This document shows, in pieces, positions 27,153 to 34,720 of a stretch of DNA of 64,000 nucleotides. The notes beneath the pieces are model-generated. The model searched no databases. It was given only the letters and a program-made list of their open reading frames with translations, and was not told where the DNA came from. The stretch spans positions 2,294,001 through 2,358,000 of the forward strand of contig NZ_SMLM01000001.1 in NCBI RefSeq assembly GCF_004682015.1. The letters are read 5' to 3'. The position numbers were made by a program, and so were the translations under genes. Each line of letters begins with the position of its first letter. The first letter of the stretch is position 1. The DNA is from Ramlibacter henchirensis. GTDB taxonomy: Bacteria; Pseudomonadota; Gammaproteobacteria; Burkholderiales; Burkholderiaceae_C.

Positions 27153-28124
27153 TCACTCGGCCACGATGCCGACCTTGGCCGCGAGGTCCTTCCACTTGGA
27201 GACTTCGCCCTGCACGAAGCGGGCGAACTCCTCCGGCGTCTGCGGCGAGGCCACGATGCCGCGGTCGCTGAAAGCCTTCGACAACTCGGGCGAGTTGAGC
27301 GCGGCCACCGCCTCGGAGTTGATGCGGTCGACCACCGCGCGGGGCGTCTTCGCCGGCGCGAACAGGCCGAACCAGGTGCCGCCCGAGAAGTTCGGCAGGC
27401 CGGCTTCGGCGAACGTGGGGACTTGCGGCAGGCTGGCCAGCCGCTGGCGCGTGGCGACCGCCAGCGCGCGCAGCTTGCCGCCGCGCACGTGCTCCTGCAC
27501 CGCTGGCGGCGTGTCGAAGCTGTACTGCACCTGCCCGCCGATCAGGTCCGTCATCGAAGGGCCGCTGCCCTTGTACGGAACGTGCACGCTGTTGATGCCG
27601 GTGAGCGACTTGAACAGCTCGCCGGCCAGGTGGTTGGACGTGTTGTTGCCGAACGAGGAGTAGTTCAGCTTGCCGGGATTGGCCTTCGCATGGGCGATGA
27701 ATTCGGCCAGCGTGTTGGCGGGCACCGAGGGGTTCACCACCAGGAAGAACGGGACCTGGCCCACCAGCGTGATCGGCTGCAGGTCGCGCACCGGGTCGTA
27801 CGGCATGGCCTTCATCGTGATCGGCGCGATCGACACCTCGGGCGAAGCGGCCAGCAGCAGCGTGTAGCCGTCGGGGTCGGCCCGCACCACCTGTTGTGCC
27901 GCCACGGTGCCTCCCGCACCTGCGCGGTTCTCGACCACGACCTGCTGCCCGAGCTTGCGGCCCAGCTGCTCGGCCAGGAGGCGGCCCGCCACGTCGGTGC
28001 TGCCGCCGGGCGGGTAGCCGATGAGGACGCGGACCGGCCGCGAGGGCCACCCGGCCGATTGCGCGAACGTGGCGCCGGGCACCAGGGCGGCGGCGGAAGT
28101 GAGCAGGAAAGTACGACGTTGCAT
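27153..28124 (-). CDS. Bug/TctC-family periplasmic solute receptor
   Basis: A 323-aa receptor with a signal MQRRTFLLTSAAALVPGATF and cleavage near TFAQ. The ligand-binding loops read VLIGYPPGGSTDVAGRLLA, ENRAGAGGTVAAQQ and HVPYKGSGPSMTDLIGGQVQ. It heads the minus-strand run receptor-amidohydrolase-oxidoreductase-receptor and diverges from the nitrilase-family gene across 122 bp that hold a tandem operator candidate. The two receptors of this run are clearly different paralogues, not a recent duplication. Start at ATG 28124; the longer frame upstream lacks a signal peptide. Confidence 0.9.
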   Translation of the reverse strand: MQRRTFLLTSAAALVPGATFAQSAGWPSRPVRVLIGYPPGGSTDVAGRLLAEQLGRKLGQQVVVENRAGAGGTVAAQQVVRADPDGYTLLLAASPEVSIAPITMKAMPYDPVRDLQPITLVGQVPFFLVVNPSVPANTLAEFIAHAKANPGKLNYSSFGNNTSNHLAGELFKSLTGINSVHVPYKGSGPSMTDLIGGQVQYSFDTPPAVQEHVRGGKLRALAVATRQRLASLPQVPTFAEAGLPNFSGGTWFGLFAPAKTPRAVVDRINSEAVAALNSPELSKAFSDRGIVASPQTPEEFARFVQGEVSKWKDLAAKVGIVAE

Positions 28125-28193
28125 GACGGTTCTCCAGGCAGGCGGCGGCGCGCCGGCCGCTACGGGAAGCGGGAGCACTTTAGGCGGCTGGCG

Positions 28194-28229
28194 TATCGGA
28201 AAGCAATATGCCAATATCGGAATGCAATA
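28194..28229. promoter_or_regulatory. Two direct repeats with 21-bp period between divergent catabolic genes
   Basis: TATCGGAAAGCAATA (28194-28208) and TATCGGAATGCAATA (28215-28229) differ at one base and are spaced two helical turns apart. They sit in the only AT-rich part of the gap between the Bug gene (start 28124) and the amidase gene (start 28247). The IclR regulator encoded at 29125-29955 is the likely binder, which would let it control both directions. Confidence 0.6.
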
Positions 28230-28246
28230 ACCACCGGAGATTCCCG

Positions 28247-29116
28247 ATGGCCAGAACGATCACCGTGGCCGCGGCCCAGACCGGCAGCGTCCAGGACGGC
28301 GACCTGCGCACCATCACCGAAGCGGCGCACGCCATGCTCGACGAAGCCGGGCGGCAGCAGGTGCGCCTGCTCACGTTCGGCGAGCTGTTCCTCACCCCGT
28401 TCTTCGCCAACAAGCTCGAGGAGGAGTTCGACCGCTGGTTCATGCAGGACACGCACGAGGTGCTGGCCGGCCTGCGCGAGAAGGCGCGCCGCCATCGCAT
28501 CGCGCTGGTGCTGCCTTTCGCGGAGCGCGCGCACGACGGTTACTTCAACAGCGCGTTCATCTACGACGAGGATGGGCGCGAAGCCGGGCGCTACCGCAAG
28601 ACCCACATCCCGGCCTACTTCCCGAGCGAGGGGCCGGGCGGCACCGGCAGCTTCGAGAAGTTCTATTTCGCGCCGGGCGCCAAACTGGAGACGTATGCGG
28701 TGGCGGGCACGCGCATCGGCGTGCAGATCTGCAACGACCGGCTCTATCCCGAATCCTCGCGCGCGCTCGCGCTGGCGGGGGCCGAGCTGATCGCGATGCC
28801 GATCGCGTTCTCCACCTACGCCGACCCGCAGCAGCGCACCTCGATCTGGGAGATCCCGCTGCGCGCCCGCGCCTACGAGAACGGCGTGTTCGTGCTCGCC
28901 TGCAACCGAGTGGGCACGGAAGGTCCGAGGCACCACCTGGGCCGCAGCATGGTGGTCGATCCGCGCGGCATGATCGTCGCGGAAGCAGGCACCGGGAAGC
29001 CGCAGTTGCTGACCGCGCAGATCGACCTCGATGCGGTCAGCGCGGCACGCAAGAAATTCCCCTGGTGGCGCGACCGCCGGCCCGACCTGTACGGGCCGCT
29101 CGCAGCCCCGCAGTGA
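28247..29116 (+). CDS. Nitrilase-superfamily amidase (N-carbamoylputrescine amidase / beta-ureidopropionase-like)
   Basis: A 289-aa carbon-nitrogen hydrolase. The catalytic triad is visible: E46 in LTFGELFLTPF, K118 in YRKTHIP and C162 in GVQICNDRLYPES. The residues after the cysteine (NDRLYPE) and the active-site loop FPSEGPGG resemble the N-carbamoylputrescine amidase and beta-ureidopropionase branch rather than true nitrilases. It would release ammonia (and CO2 from a carbamoyl group) from an amide in the cytoplasm. The start with GGAG eight bases upstream is preferred to ATG 28208. The IclR gene follows after 8 bp. Together with the divergent amidohydrolase run it suggests degradation of an amide or ureido compound. 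Confidence 0.83.
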   Translation: MARTITVAAAQTGSVQDGDLRTITEAAHAMLDEAGRQQVRLLTFGELFLTPFFANKLEEEFDRWFMQDTHEVLAGLREKARRHRIALVLPFAERAHDGYFNSAFIYDEDGREAGRYRKTHIPAYFPSEGPGGTGSFEKFYFAPGAKLETYAVAGTRIGVQICNDRLYPESSRALALAGAELIAMPIAFSTYADPQQRTSIWEIPLRARAYENGVFVLACNRVGTEGPRHHLGRSMVVDPRGMIVAEAGTGKPQLLTAQIDLDAVSAARKKFPWWRDRRPDLYGPLAAPQ

Positions 29117-29124
29117 AGGCGCCG

Positions 29125-29955
29125 ATGCCCGCAGCCGCAAGCGCGTCCACCCGCCGTGCCATTCGTACGGCGACGGCGGCGGAGGGCGACCACAGCCCGC
29201 TCTTCATGGGCTCGCTGGCCAAGTGCTTCCAGGTGCTGGAAGCGCTCAACACCGCGGGTCGCGCGGTCGGCCTCACGGAGTTGGCGCAGCTCGCGAGCCT
29301 GGACCGCAGCGGCGTCCAGCGCATCACGCACACGCTGCGCGTGCTCGGCTACCTGCGGCAGGATCCCGCGACCAAGGCCTTCCGGCTCTCGGGCCGCATG
29401 CTGGAGTTCGGCCACACGGTGCTCGCGACCGACCAGCTGCGCGAGCGCGCGCAGCCGCACCTGGAAGCGCTGAACCGGCGCACGTCCGAGACGGTGAACC
29501 TGATGGAGCTGGAAGGCGACGAGATCGTGTACGTCGCCCGCTATCCCAGCCTGCATGCCGTGAGCGTGGACCTGCACGTGGGCTCGCGGCTGCCCGCGTT
29601 CTGCACCGCCGCGGGCCGCGCCATCCTCTCCTGCATGGAGCCGGCCGACGCGCTGGCACGGCTGAAGGCGGCGCGCCGCACGGCGATGACGCGCCACACC
29701 GTGACGGACCTCGCCGGCTTGCGCGCGGCCCTGGGCGAGGCGCGGGAGCAGGGCTATGCGCTGAACAACCAGGAAGCCTTCATCGGCGACGTCTCGGTCG
29801 CCGCGCCGCTGCTGGACCCGCGCGGGCATCCGCTGGGCGCCGTGAACATCGCCGTCCCCACGCCACGCTGGCGGCTCGAGGACGTGCTCGCGCGGCTGGT
29901 GCCGCAGTTGCTCAAGACCGCGGCGGCGATCAACCGCGAAGTCCGGCATCTCTAG
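29125..29955 (+). CDS. IclR-family transcriptional regulator
   Basis: A 276-aa regulator. The winged helix-turn-helix covers about residues 30-95 (LAKCFQVLEALNTAGRAVGL, then LDRSGVQRITHTLRVLGYL as recognition part). The effector domain includes the family signature LPAFCTAAGRAILSCM and ends with PLGAVNIAVPTPRW. It immediately follows the amidase gene and is probably co-transcribed. The tandem direct repeats at 28194-28229 are the best candidate target. GTG 29113 and ATG 29065 are other possible starts; ATG 29125 has GAAGG six bases upstream. The effector is presumably the compound handled by the neighbouring hydrolases. Confidence 0.88.
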   Translation: MPAAASASTRRAIRTATAAEGDHSPLFMGSLAKCFQVLEALNTAGRAVGLTELAQLASLDRSGVQRITHTLRVLGYLRQDPATKAFRLSGRMLEFGHTVLATDQLRERAQPHLEALNRRTSETVNLMELEGDEIVYVARYPSLHAVSVDLHVGSRLPAFCTAAGRAILSCMEPADALARLKAARRTAMTRHTVTDLAGLRAALGEAREQGYALNNQEAFIGDVSVAAPLLDPRGHPLGAVNIAVPTPRWRLEDVLARLVPQLLKTAAAINREVRHL

Positions 29956-29987
29956 TTTTTTCCATCCACCCCGCCAGGAGGTTCGAC

Positions 29988-30947
29988 ATGAGGTTCTCTC
30001 GTAGGTTTGCAGTGCTGGCGTTGGCCGCCGGTGCATGGACGTCGCCCGCGCTCGTGCAGGCGCAGGGCTCGGCCGAGGCCTGGCCCGAGCGCGCGGTCAC
30101 GGTTGTCGTGCCTTGGCCGGCCGGCGGCTTCACCGACAAGCTGGGCCGCCTGATGGCGGAGAAGATGGCCGCGGGCCTCGGCAAGCCCGTCGTGGTGGAG
30201 AACCGGCCGGGCGCCAGCGCCGGCATAGGCTCGGAGCACGTGATGCGCTCGGCGCCCGACGGCTACACGCTGCTGGTCACCTCCACGGATGGCACGGTGA
30301 AGCTGCTGCAAGGCAAGGGCACGGACCCGGTGACTCAGCTCACACAAATCTCGATGCTGGCCTCGCAGCCGGTCACGTTGTCGGTCGGGCCCAAGTTCAA
30401 GGGCAACACGCTGGCGGACTTCGTCGCGGAAGCCAAGCGCGCGCCGGGGACGATCGCCTACGCATCCAACGGCGAAGGCGGCGCCACGCACTACGGCATG
30501 GAGATCTTCGCGAAGCAGGCGGGCATCCAGCTGAACCACATCCCCTACAAGGGCACGGCGCCCGCGCTCCAGGACCTGGTGGGTGGCCAGGTCGAGGCGA
30601 CGCTGGTCAGCCTGCAGGGCGTGGGTGCGCAGCTGCAAAGCGGCCGGGCGCGCGCGCTGGCGATCACCTCGCCCAAGCGCGTCGAGGCCGCGCCCAACAT
30701 CCCGACCTTCGCCGAGTCCGGGTATCCGGGTTTCGATCTGACGCTCTGGTACGGCATGGTCGGCCCCAAGGGCCTGCCCGATCCCATCGTGCGGAAGGTG
30801 AACAAGGTACTGCGCGAGGCGCTGGCCGCGCCGGACGTGCAGCAGGCGCTGCGTTCGGCGGCGGCGGAGCCGGTGAGCAGCTCGCCCGAGGAGATGCTGC
30901 AGTTCGTGCAGAAAGAGGCCGCTCGCTGGAGCGCGATGATCCGATGA
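29988..30947 (+). CDS. Bug/TctC-family periplasmic solute receptor
   Basis: A 319-aa receptor, signal MRFSRRFAVLALAAGAW with cleavage near VQAQ, preceded by an excellent ribosome site (AGGAGG). Binding loops are VVVPWPAGGFTDKLGRLMAE, ENRPGASAGIGSEH and HIPYKGTAPALQDLVGGQVE. It is the third Bug protein in 7 kb. It is the one nearest to tctBA (1.2 kb away but on the other strand), so it might serve that transporter. It is downstream of the IclR gene and its stop overlaps the start of the SnoaL-like gene (ATGA), which ties it to the plus-strand amidase operon. Confidence 0.9.
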   Translation: MRFSRRFAVLALAAGAWTSPALVQAQGSAEAWPERAVTVVVPWPAGGFTDKLGRLMAEKMAAGLGKPVVVENRPGASAGIGSEHVMRSAPDGYTLLVTSTDGTVKLLQGKGTDPVTQLTQISMLASQPVTLSVGPKFKGNTLADFVAEAKRAPGTIAYASNGEGGATHYGMEIFAKQAGIQLNHIPYKGTAPALQDLVGGQVEATLVSLQGVGAQLQSGRARALAITSPKRVEAAPNIPTFAESGYPGFDLTLWYGMVGPKGLPDPIVRKVNKVLREALAAPDVQQALRSAAAEPVSSSPEEMLQFVQKEAARWSAMIR

Positions 30948-31420
30948 CCACTCTCCCGGCCGATGAAGACTTCCGCATCCGCCATGCCGTGATGGAGCGG
31001 CTGGTCGACTATTGGTGGGACGTCGACGCGGACGGCGCGCGCGGCGCGACCGACTTCTACACGCAGGACTGCGTCTACCAGATGTGCGAGCACCGGATGG
31101 AAGGCCGTGGCGCGGTGCACGACTACTACGCCTTTCGCACCGCGCGCGGCGATCGGCTGGTGCGGCATGTGCTCACCAACGTGCGGGCGCGCGTCGAAGG
31201 GCCGGGGCAGGCTTCGGTGCAGGGCGTGCTGTCCGTCTACGCGGCCGACGGCGTGCCGGTGCTGCCGGCCGCGCCGCCGATCCTGGTGGCGGACAACCAC
31301 GCGACCTTCGTGCGCGAGGCCGATGGCGCGTGGCGCATGCGAGAGCACGGCATCGTCGCGCTGTTCCGCGGCGGCGTGCCCGTGCTCGTGCCGCCGCCAG
31401 CCGGCGGGCGTGCGGCTTAA
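30944..31420 (+). CDS. NTF2-like/SnoaL-like fold protein
   Basis: A 158-aa cone-shaped NTF2-superfamily protein: RHAVMERLVDYWWDVDADGA (helix 1), TDFYTQDCVYQM, MEGRGAVHDYYAFR, HVLTNVRARVEGPG and ATFVREADGAWRMREHGIVA. Proteins of this fold act as small enzymes (isomerases, dehydratases, ring-hydroxylase beta subunits) or ligand binders. The catalytic residues of named families are not evident. The ATG overlaps the stop of the Bug receptor gene, so it is translationally coupled to an uptake protein and probably handles the imported compound. Its own stop codon shares the TTAA at 31417-31420 with the convergent gene. Confidence 0.72.
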   Translation: MTTLPADEDFRIRHAVMERLVDYWWDVDADGARGATDFYTQDCVYQMCEHRMEGRGAVHDYYAFRTARGDRLVRHVLTNVRARVEGPGQASVQGVLSVYAADGVPVLPAAPPILVADNHATFVREADGAWRMREHGIVALFRGGVPVLVPPPAGGRAA

Positions 31421-32070
31421 GCGGCCTGCGCTCCCGCCTCGGCCGTGACGCCCTGCGCGTAGTGGATGGCCAGCACCTCCGGCCGCTTCATCGAGGGCAT
31501 CCCGCCGACCAATTGCAGCGCGTGCTTGGCCAGCTCGCGCGGCACGCGGCCGGACAGGTGCGCGTTGCGCGCGCGCAGGTCCGGGAAGACATCGAAGATG
31601 CCGTAGTGCTGCCTGTCGGCCCAGTGCAGCGCGAACCAGGCCACGGTGTCGGGCTCCTCTTCGACCATGTGGCGGGCATCGCGCAGGAATTGCTCCACCT
31701 CGGCCTCATGCCCCGCCTTCGCCTTGAAGGCGAGCAGCACGCCGAGGCTCGAAGCGCGCGGCGTCGCAGGCAGCTTGCTGGCCAGGATGTTCAGGCGGGC
31801 GAACTCCGCTTCGCGCCGCAGCATCTGCGCCCCTTTCTCCTTCAGCCCCTGGGCGACCGGGCCTTGCAGGTGCGCCTGCCGCCCGGCCTCGTCGCCGAAC
31901 GCGCTGAAGAAGCCGTAGTCCTCGCGGCCGAAGCGCAGCGCGTACCAGGCCAGCGTGCCGGGCTCGGCCCGCGCCTGCGGCAGCGCGCACTGCTGGAACA
32001 GCTCGGCCTGCGCCGACTGGCCGGGCCGGGCGATCATCCGCGCCAGCAAACCATGGGTCACCGTCGACAT
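31417..32070 (-). CDS. Tandem antibiotic-biosynthesis-monooxygenase-like (ABM/Dabb fold) protein
   Basis: A 217-aa protein made of two homologous ferredoxin-like (dimeric alpha/beta barrel) halves. Half 1 has AELFQQCALPQARAEPGTLA and WYALRFGREDYGFFSAFGD; half 2 has AEVEQFLRDARHMVEEEPDT and WFALHWADRQHYGIFDVFPD. The W-[YF]-AL-[RH] plus YG[FI]F pattern in each half is that of the ABM family (heme-free monooxygenases, heme degraders, or proteins of unknown role). No heme ligand or catalytic set can be named. It could be a self-contained pseudo-dimer. It is isolated: convergent with the SnoaL-like gene on one side and 108 bp from tctA on the other. Confidence 0.72.
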   Translation of the reverse strand: MSTVTHGLLARMIARPGQSAQAELFQQCALPQARAEPGTLAWYALRFGREDYGFFSAFGDEAGRQAHLQGPVAQGLKEKGAQMLRREAEFARLNILASKLPATPRASSLGVLLAFKAKAGHEAEVEQFLRDARHMVEEEPDTVAWFALHWADRQHYGIFDVFPDLRARNAHLSGRVPRELAKHALQLVGGMPSMKRPEVLAIHYAQGVTAEAGAQAA

Positions 32071-32178
32071 CGTCTCCTCCTTTGGTCAAAGAACAGCCAG
32101 CGTAGAACCTGAGCGGCGCGACCGGAAAGCCGCGCCGTGGTGAAGACTGTGAGCGCCTGTAGCTCGGCGGGCGCTCCG

Positions 32179-33681
32179 CTACGCCTCCTGGAACGCCTCC
32201 TCGCGCGTCTTGCGGATCGCCGGCAGGGCCACGACCAGCAGCAGCACGAGCGTGGCGACCAGCAGGCTGAGCGACAGCGGGCGCGTGACCAGCGTGGAGA
32301 AGTCCCCGCGCGCCAGCAGCAGGGCGCGGCGCAGGTTCTCTTCCATCATCGGCCCGAGGACGAAGCCCAGCAGCAGCGGCGCGGGTTCCATGCCGCAGCG
32401 CGCGAACACGTAGCCGGCCACGCCGAACGCGGCCGTGATGAAGACGTCGAAGGTGTTGTTGTTGATCGAATAGACGCCTATGCAGCAGAACACCAGGATG
32501 GCCGGGTACAGGTACCGGTAGGGCACCTTCAGCAGCTTCACCCACACGCCCACCAGCGGCAGGTTCAGGACGATCAGCATGGCGTTGCCGATCCACATGC
32601 TGGCGATCAGTCCCCAGAACAGGTCGGGGTTGCTGGTCATCACCTGCGGGCCGGGCTGGATGTTGTGGATGGTCATCGCGCCCACCATCAGCGCCATCAC
32701 CACGTTCGACGGGATGCCCAGCGTGAGCAGCGGCACGAACGAGGTCTGCGAGCCGGCGTTGTTGGCCGCCTCGGGGCCGGCCACGCCCTCGATCGCGCCC
32801 CGGCCGAATTCGGCGCTGCGCGAAGACAGCTTCTTCTCCAGCGTGTAGGAGGCGAAGGCCGACAGCGTGGCGCCCCCGCCCGGCAGCATGCCCAGCACGG
32901 TGCCCAGGGCGGTGCCGCGCGCGGCGGCGGGGACGAACCGGCGGAAGTCCTCGCGCGTCGGGAACAGGTGGGTGATGTGGTTGGTGAAGGTCTCTCGGTG
33001 CTCGCGCTGCTCGACGTTCACGATGATCTCGGCGAAGCCGAAGATGCCCATGGCGAGCGCGACGAAGTTGATCCCGTCCGTGAGTTCGGGGACGTCGAAC
33101 GAGTAGCGCGCCACGCCCGAATTCACGTCCGTGCCGACCAGGCCGAGCACCAGCCCGAGCAGGATCATGCCGACCGCCTTGACCAGCGATCCGGACGCGA
33201 GCACCACCGCTCCGACCAGGCCCAGCACCATCAGCGAGAAATACTCCGCCGGCCCGAACTTGAACGCGAGCTCCGACATCGGCAGCGCGAATGCCGCCAG
33301 CACCAGCGTGGCGAAGCAGCCCGCCATGAACGAGCTGATGCCGGCGGTGGCCAGCGCGGCGCCCGCGCGGCCGCGGCGCGCCATCTGGTAGCCGTCGATC
33401 GCGGTGACCACCGAGGACGACTCGCCCGGCAGGTTGACCAGGATGGCGGTCGTCGAGCCGCCGTACTGCGCGCCGTAGTAGATGCCCGCCAGCATGATCA
33501 GCGCCGACACCGGCGGCAGCGTGTAGGTGACCGGCAGCAGCATCGCGATCGTCGTGGACGGGCCCAGGCCCGGCAGCACGCCGATCAGCGTGCCGAGCAG
33601 GCAGCCGATGAATGCGTAGAGGAGGTTCTGCAGGCTCAGGGCCGTCTCGAAGCCCAGGGCGAGGTGGGAGAACAGTTCCAT
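32179..33681 (-). CDS. tctA: Tripartite tricarboxylate transporter large permease (TctA)
   Basis: A 500-aa TctA-family permease with about 12 spans. The first conserved motif is IGCLLGTLIGVLPGLGPSTT (about residues 24-43). The second copy in the other repeat half is LGTVLGMLPGGGATLSAF (about 258-275), which shows the internal duplication of the family; GVAGPEAANNAGSQTSFVPL follows. It works with a TctB subunit (encoded 13 bp upstream) and a TctC/Bug receptor encoded elsewhere, to import citrate-like or other carboxylates. The pair is probably controlled by the MarR-type operator at 34207-34224. Confidence 0.93.
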   Translation of the reverse strand: MELFSHLALGFETALSLQNLLYAFIGCLLGTLIGVLPGLGPSTTIAMLLPVTYTLPPVSALIMLAGIYYGAQYGGSTTAILVNLPGESSSVVTAIDGYQMARRGRAGAALATAGISSFMAGCFATLVLAAFALPMSELAFKFGPAEYFSLMVLGLVGAVVLASGSLVKAVGMILLGLVLGLVGTDVNSGVARYSFDVPELTDGINFVALAMGIFGFAEIIVNVEQREHRETFTNHITHLFPTREDFRRFVPAAARGTALGTVLGMLPGGGATLSAFASYTLEKKLSSRSAEFGRGAIEGVAGPEAANNAGSQTSFVPLLTLGIPSNVVMALMVGAMTIHNIQPGPQVMTSNPDLFWGLIASMWIGNAMLIVLNLPLVGVWVKLLKVPYRYLYPAILVFCCIGVYSINNNTFDVFITAAFGVAGYVFARCGMEPAPLLLGFVLGPMMEENLRRALLLARGDFSTLVTRPLSLSLLVATLVLLLVVALPAIRKTREEAFQEA

Positions 33682-33694
33682 CGTCCGGTCCTCC

Positions 33695-34159
33695 TCAGCC
33701 CAGCGCGACCGGCCACAGCGGGATCTGCAGGTTGATCCCGTGGATGAACACGGCGGTGCTGAAAGCCACCAGCGCCGCGGCGTTGATGAGCGCGCCGCGC
33801 CAGGTGAACTCGTGGCTGGCGCGGCTGGACACCAGCACGAGCACGGTCAGCGCCAGCACCAGGCCCAGCGGCTGCAGCAGCAGCCCGAACAGCACCACGC
33901 CGCCCAGGATCCACGCCATGGGGCCGATCTCCAGGCGCTTGACGCCCTCCACCCCGGCCGTGCGCCTCACGCCGCCCGCCAGCGTCAGGAGCCCGACGAT
34001 GGCCAGCAGGACGCCGACCCAGAACGGGAAGAAGCCCGGGCCCATCCGGGCCGGGTCGCCCAGCCTGTACTCGAGCGCGCCGAGGCTGAACCCGGCGCCG
34101 GCCAGGACGTAGATGAGCCCGGCGGCGAAGTCTTTCTGGTTGCGTATGCTCAATCGCAT
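33695..34159 (-). CDS. tctB: Tripartite tricarboxylate transporter small permease (TctB)
   Basis: A 154-aa membrane protein with four hydrophobic segments. It shows the family's KDFAAGLIYVLAGAGFSLGA (TM1), YRLGDPARMGPGFFPFWVG (conserved loop and TM2) and a C-terminal INAAALVAFSTAVFIHGINL. It is required with TctA for transport. It is first in the tctBA pair and diverges from the MarR gene across 141 bp that contain a perfect palindrome. Confidence 0.92.
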   Translation of the reverse strand: MRLSIRNQKDFAAGLIYVLAGAGFSLGALEYRLGDPARMGPGFFPFWVGVLLAIVGLLTLAGGVRRTAGVEGVKRLEIGPMAWILGGVVLFGLLLQPLGLVLALTVLVLVSSRASHEFTWRGALINAAALVAFSTAVFIHGINLQIPLWPVALG

Positions 34160-34206
34160 GCTTTCCTGTCTCCTTGGAGTTCGAGGGCCGCGCGGGCCGG
34201 GTTTGG

Positions 34207-34224
34207 ATCATGTCGTGACATGAT
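34207..34224. promoter_or_regulatory. Perfect 18-bp palindromic operator between tctB and the marR-like gene
   Basis: ATCATGTC-GT-GACATGAT, a perfect inverted repeat with 8-bp arms. It lies 48 bp before the tctB start and 77 bp before the MarR start. Size, symmetry and position in a divergent gap match MarR operators. Confidence 0.75.
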
Positions 34225-34300
34225 TGCCTCACGCTGTGATGTGAATCCGCGGAGACAGTTCCGCCGGCCGGTGTAGATTCCGCGCACCGGGAGAAGACTG

Positions 34301-34720
34301 ATGAACAACAGGGCGCGCCGGCGCGAGCCGACCGAAAAGGAACACTACGAGCGGCTGTCCAGCTTCCGCTGGCAGCTGCGCCGCTTCCTGCGGTTCAGCG
34401 AGGACGCGTGCCGCGGCGAGGGCGTCACCATGCTCCAGTACCAGCTGCTGGTGCACACCCAGGGCTTCGAGGAGCGCGAGTGGGCCAGCATCGGCGAGCT
34501 GGCCGAGCGGCTGCAGGCGCAGCCGCATGGCGTGGTGGCCCTGGTGACGCGGTGCGAGCAGGCCGGCCTGGTGGAGCGGCGCCCCAACGCCCTCGACGGC
34601 CGCCTGGTCGAGGTGCACCTCACGGCCAAGGGCCGGCGCTGCCTGCGCCGGCTGGCGCAGCTGCACCGGGAGGAACTGGCCAGCCTCGCGGCCGTGGTGG
34701 AGGCGGCGAGCGAGAGCTAG
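34301..34720 (+). CDS. MarR-family transcriptional regulator
   Basis: A 139-aa winged-helix regulator. N-terminal dimerisation helix YERLSSFRWQLRRFLRFSED, HTH IGELAERLQAQPHGVVALVT, then the wing VERRPNALDGRLVEVHLTAKG with the family's D-x-R signature, and a C-terminal dimerisation helix. MarR proteins release DNA on binding phenolic or other acids. It is divergent from tctBA with a perfect palindrome between, so it most likely represses both itself and the transporter and senses the transported acid or a metabolite of it. A GGGAG site precedes the ATG. The stop codon shares CTAG (34717-34720) with the convergent ABC transporter gene. Confidence 0.88.
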   Translation: MNNRARRREPTEKEHYERLSSFRWQLRRFLRFSEDACRGEGVTMLQYQLLVHTQGFEEREWASIGELAERLQAQPHGVVALVTRCEQAGLVERRPNALDGRLVEVHLTAKGRRCLRRLAQLHREELASLAAVVEAASES

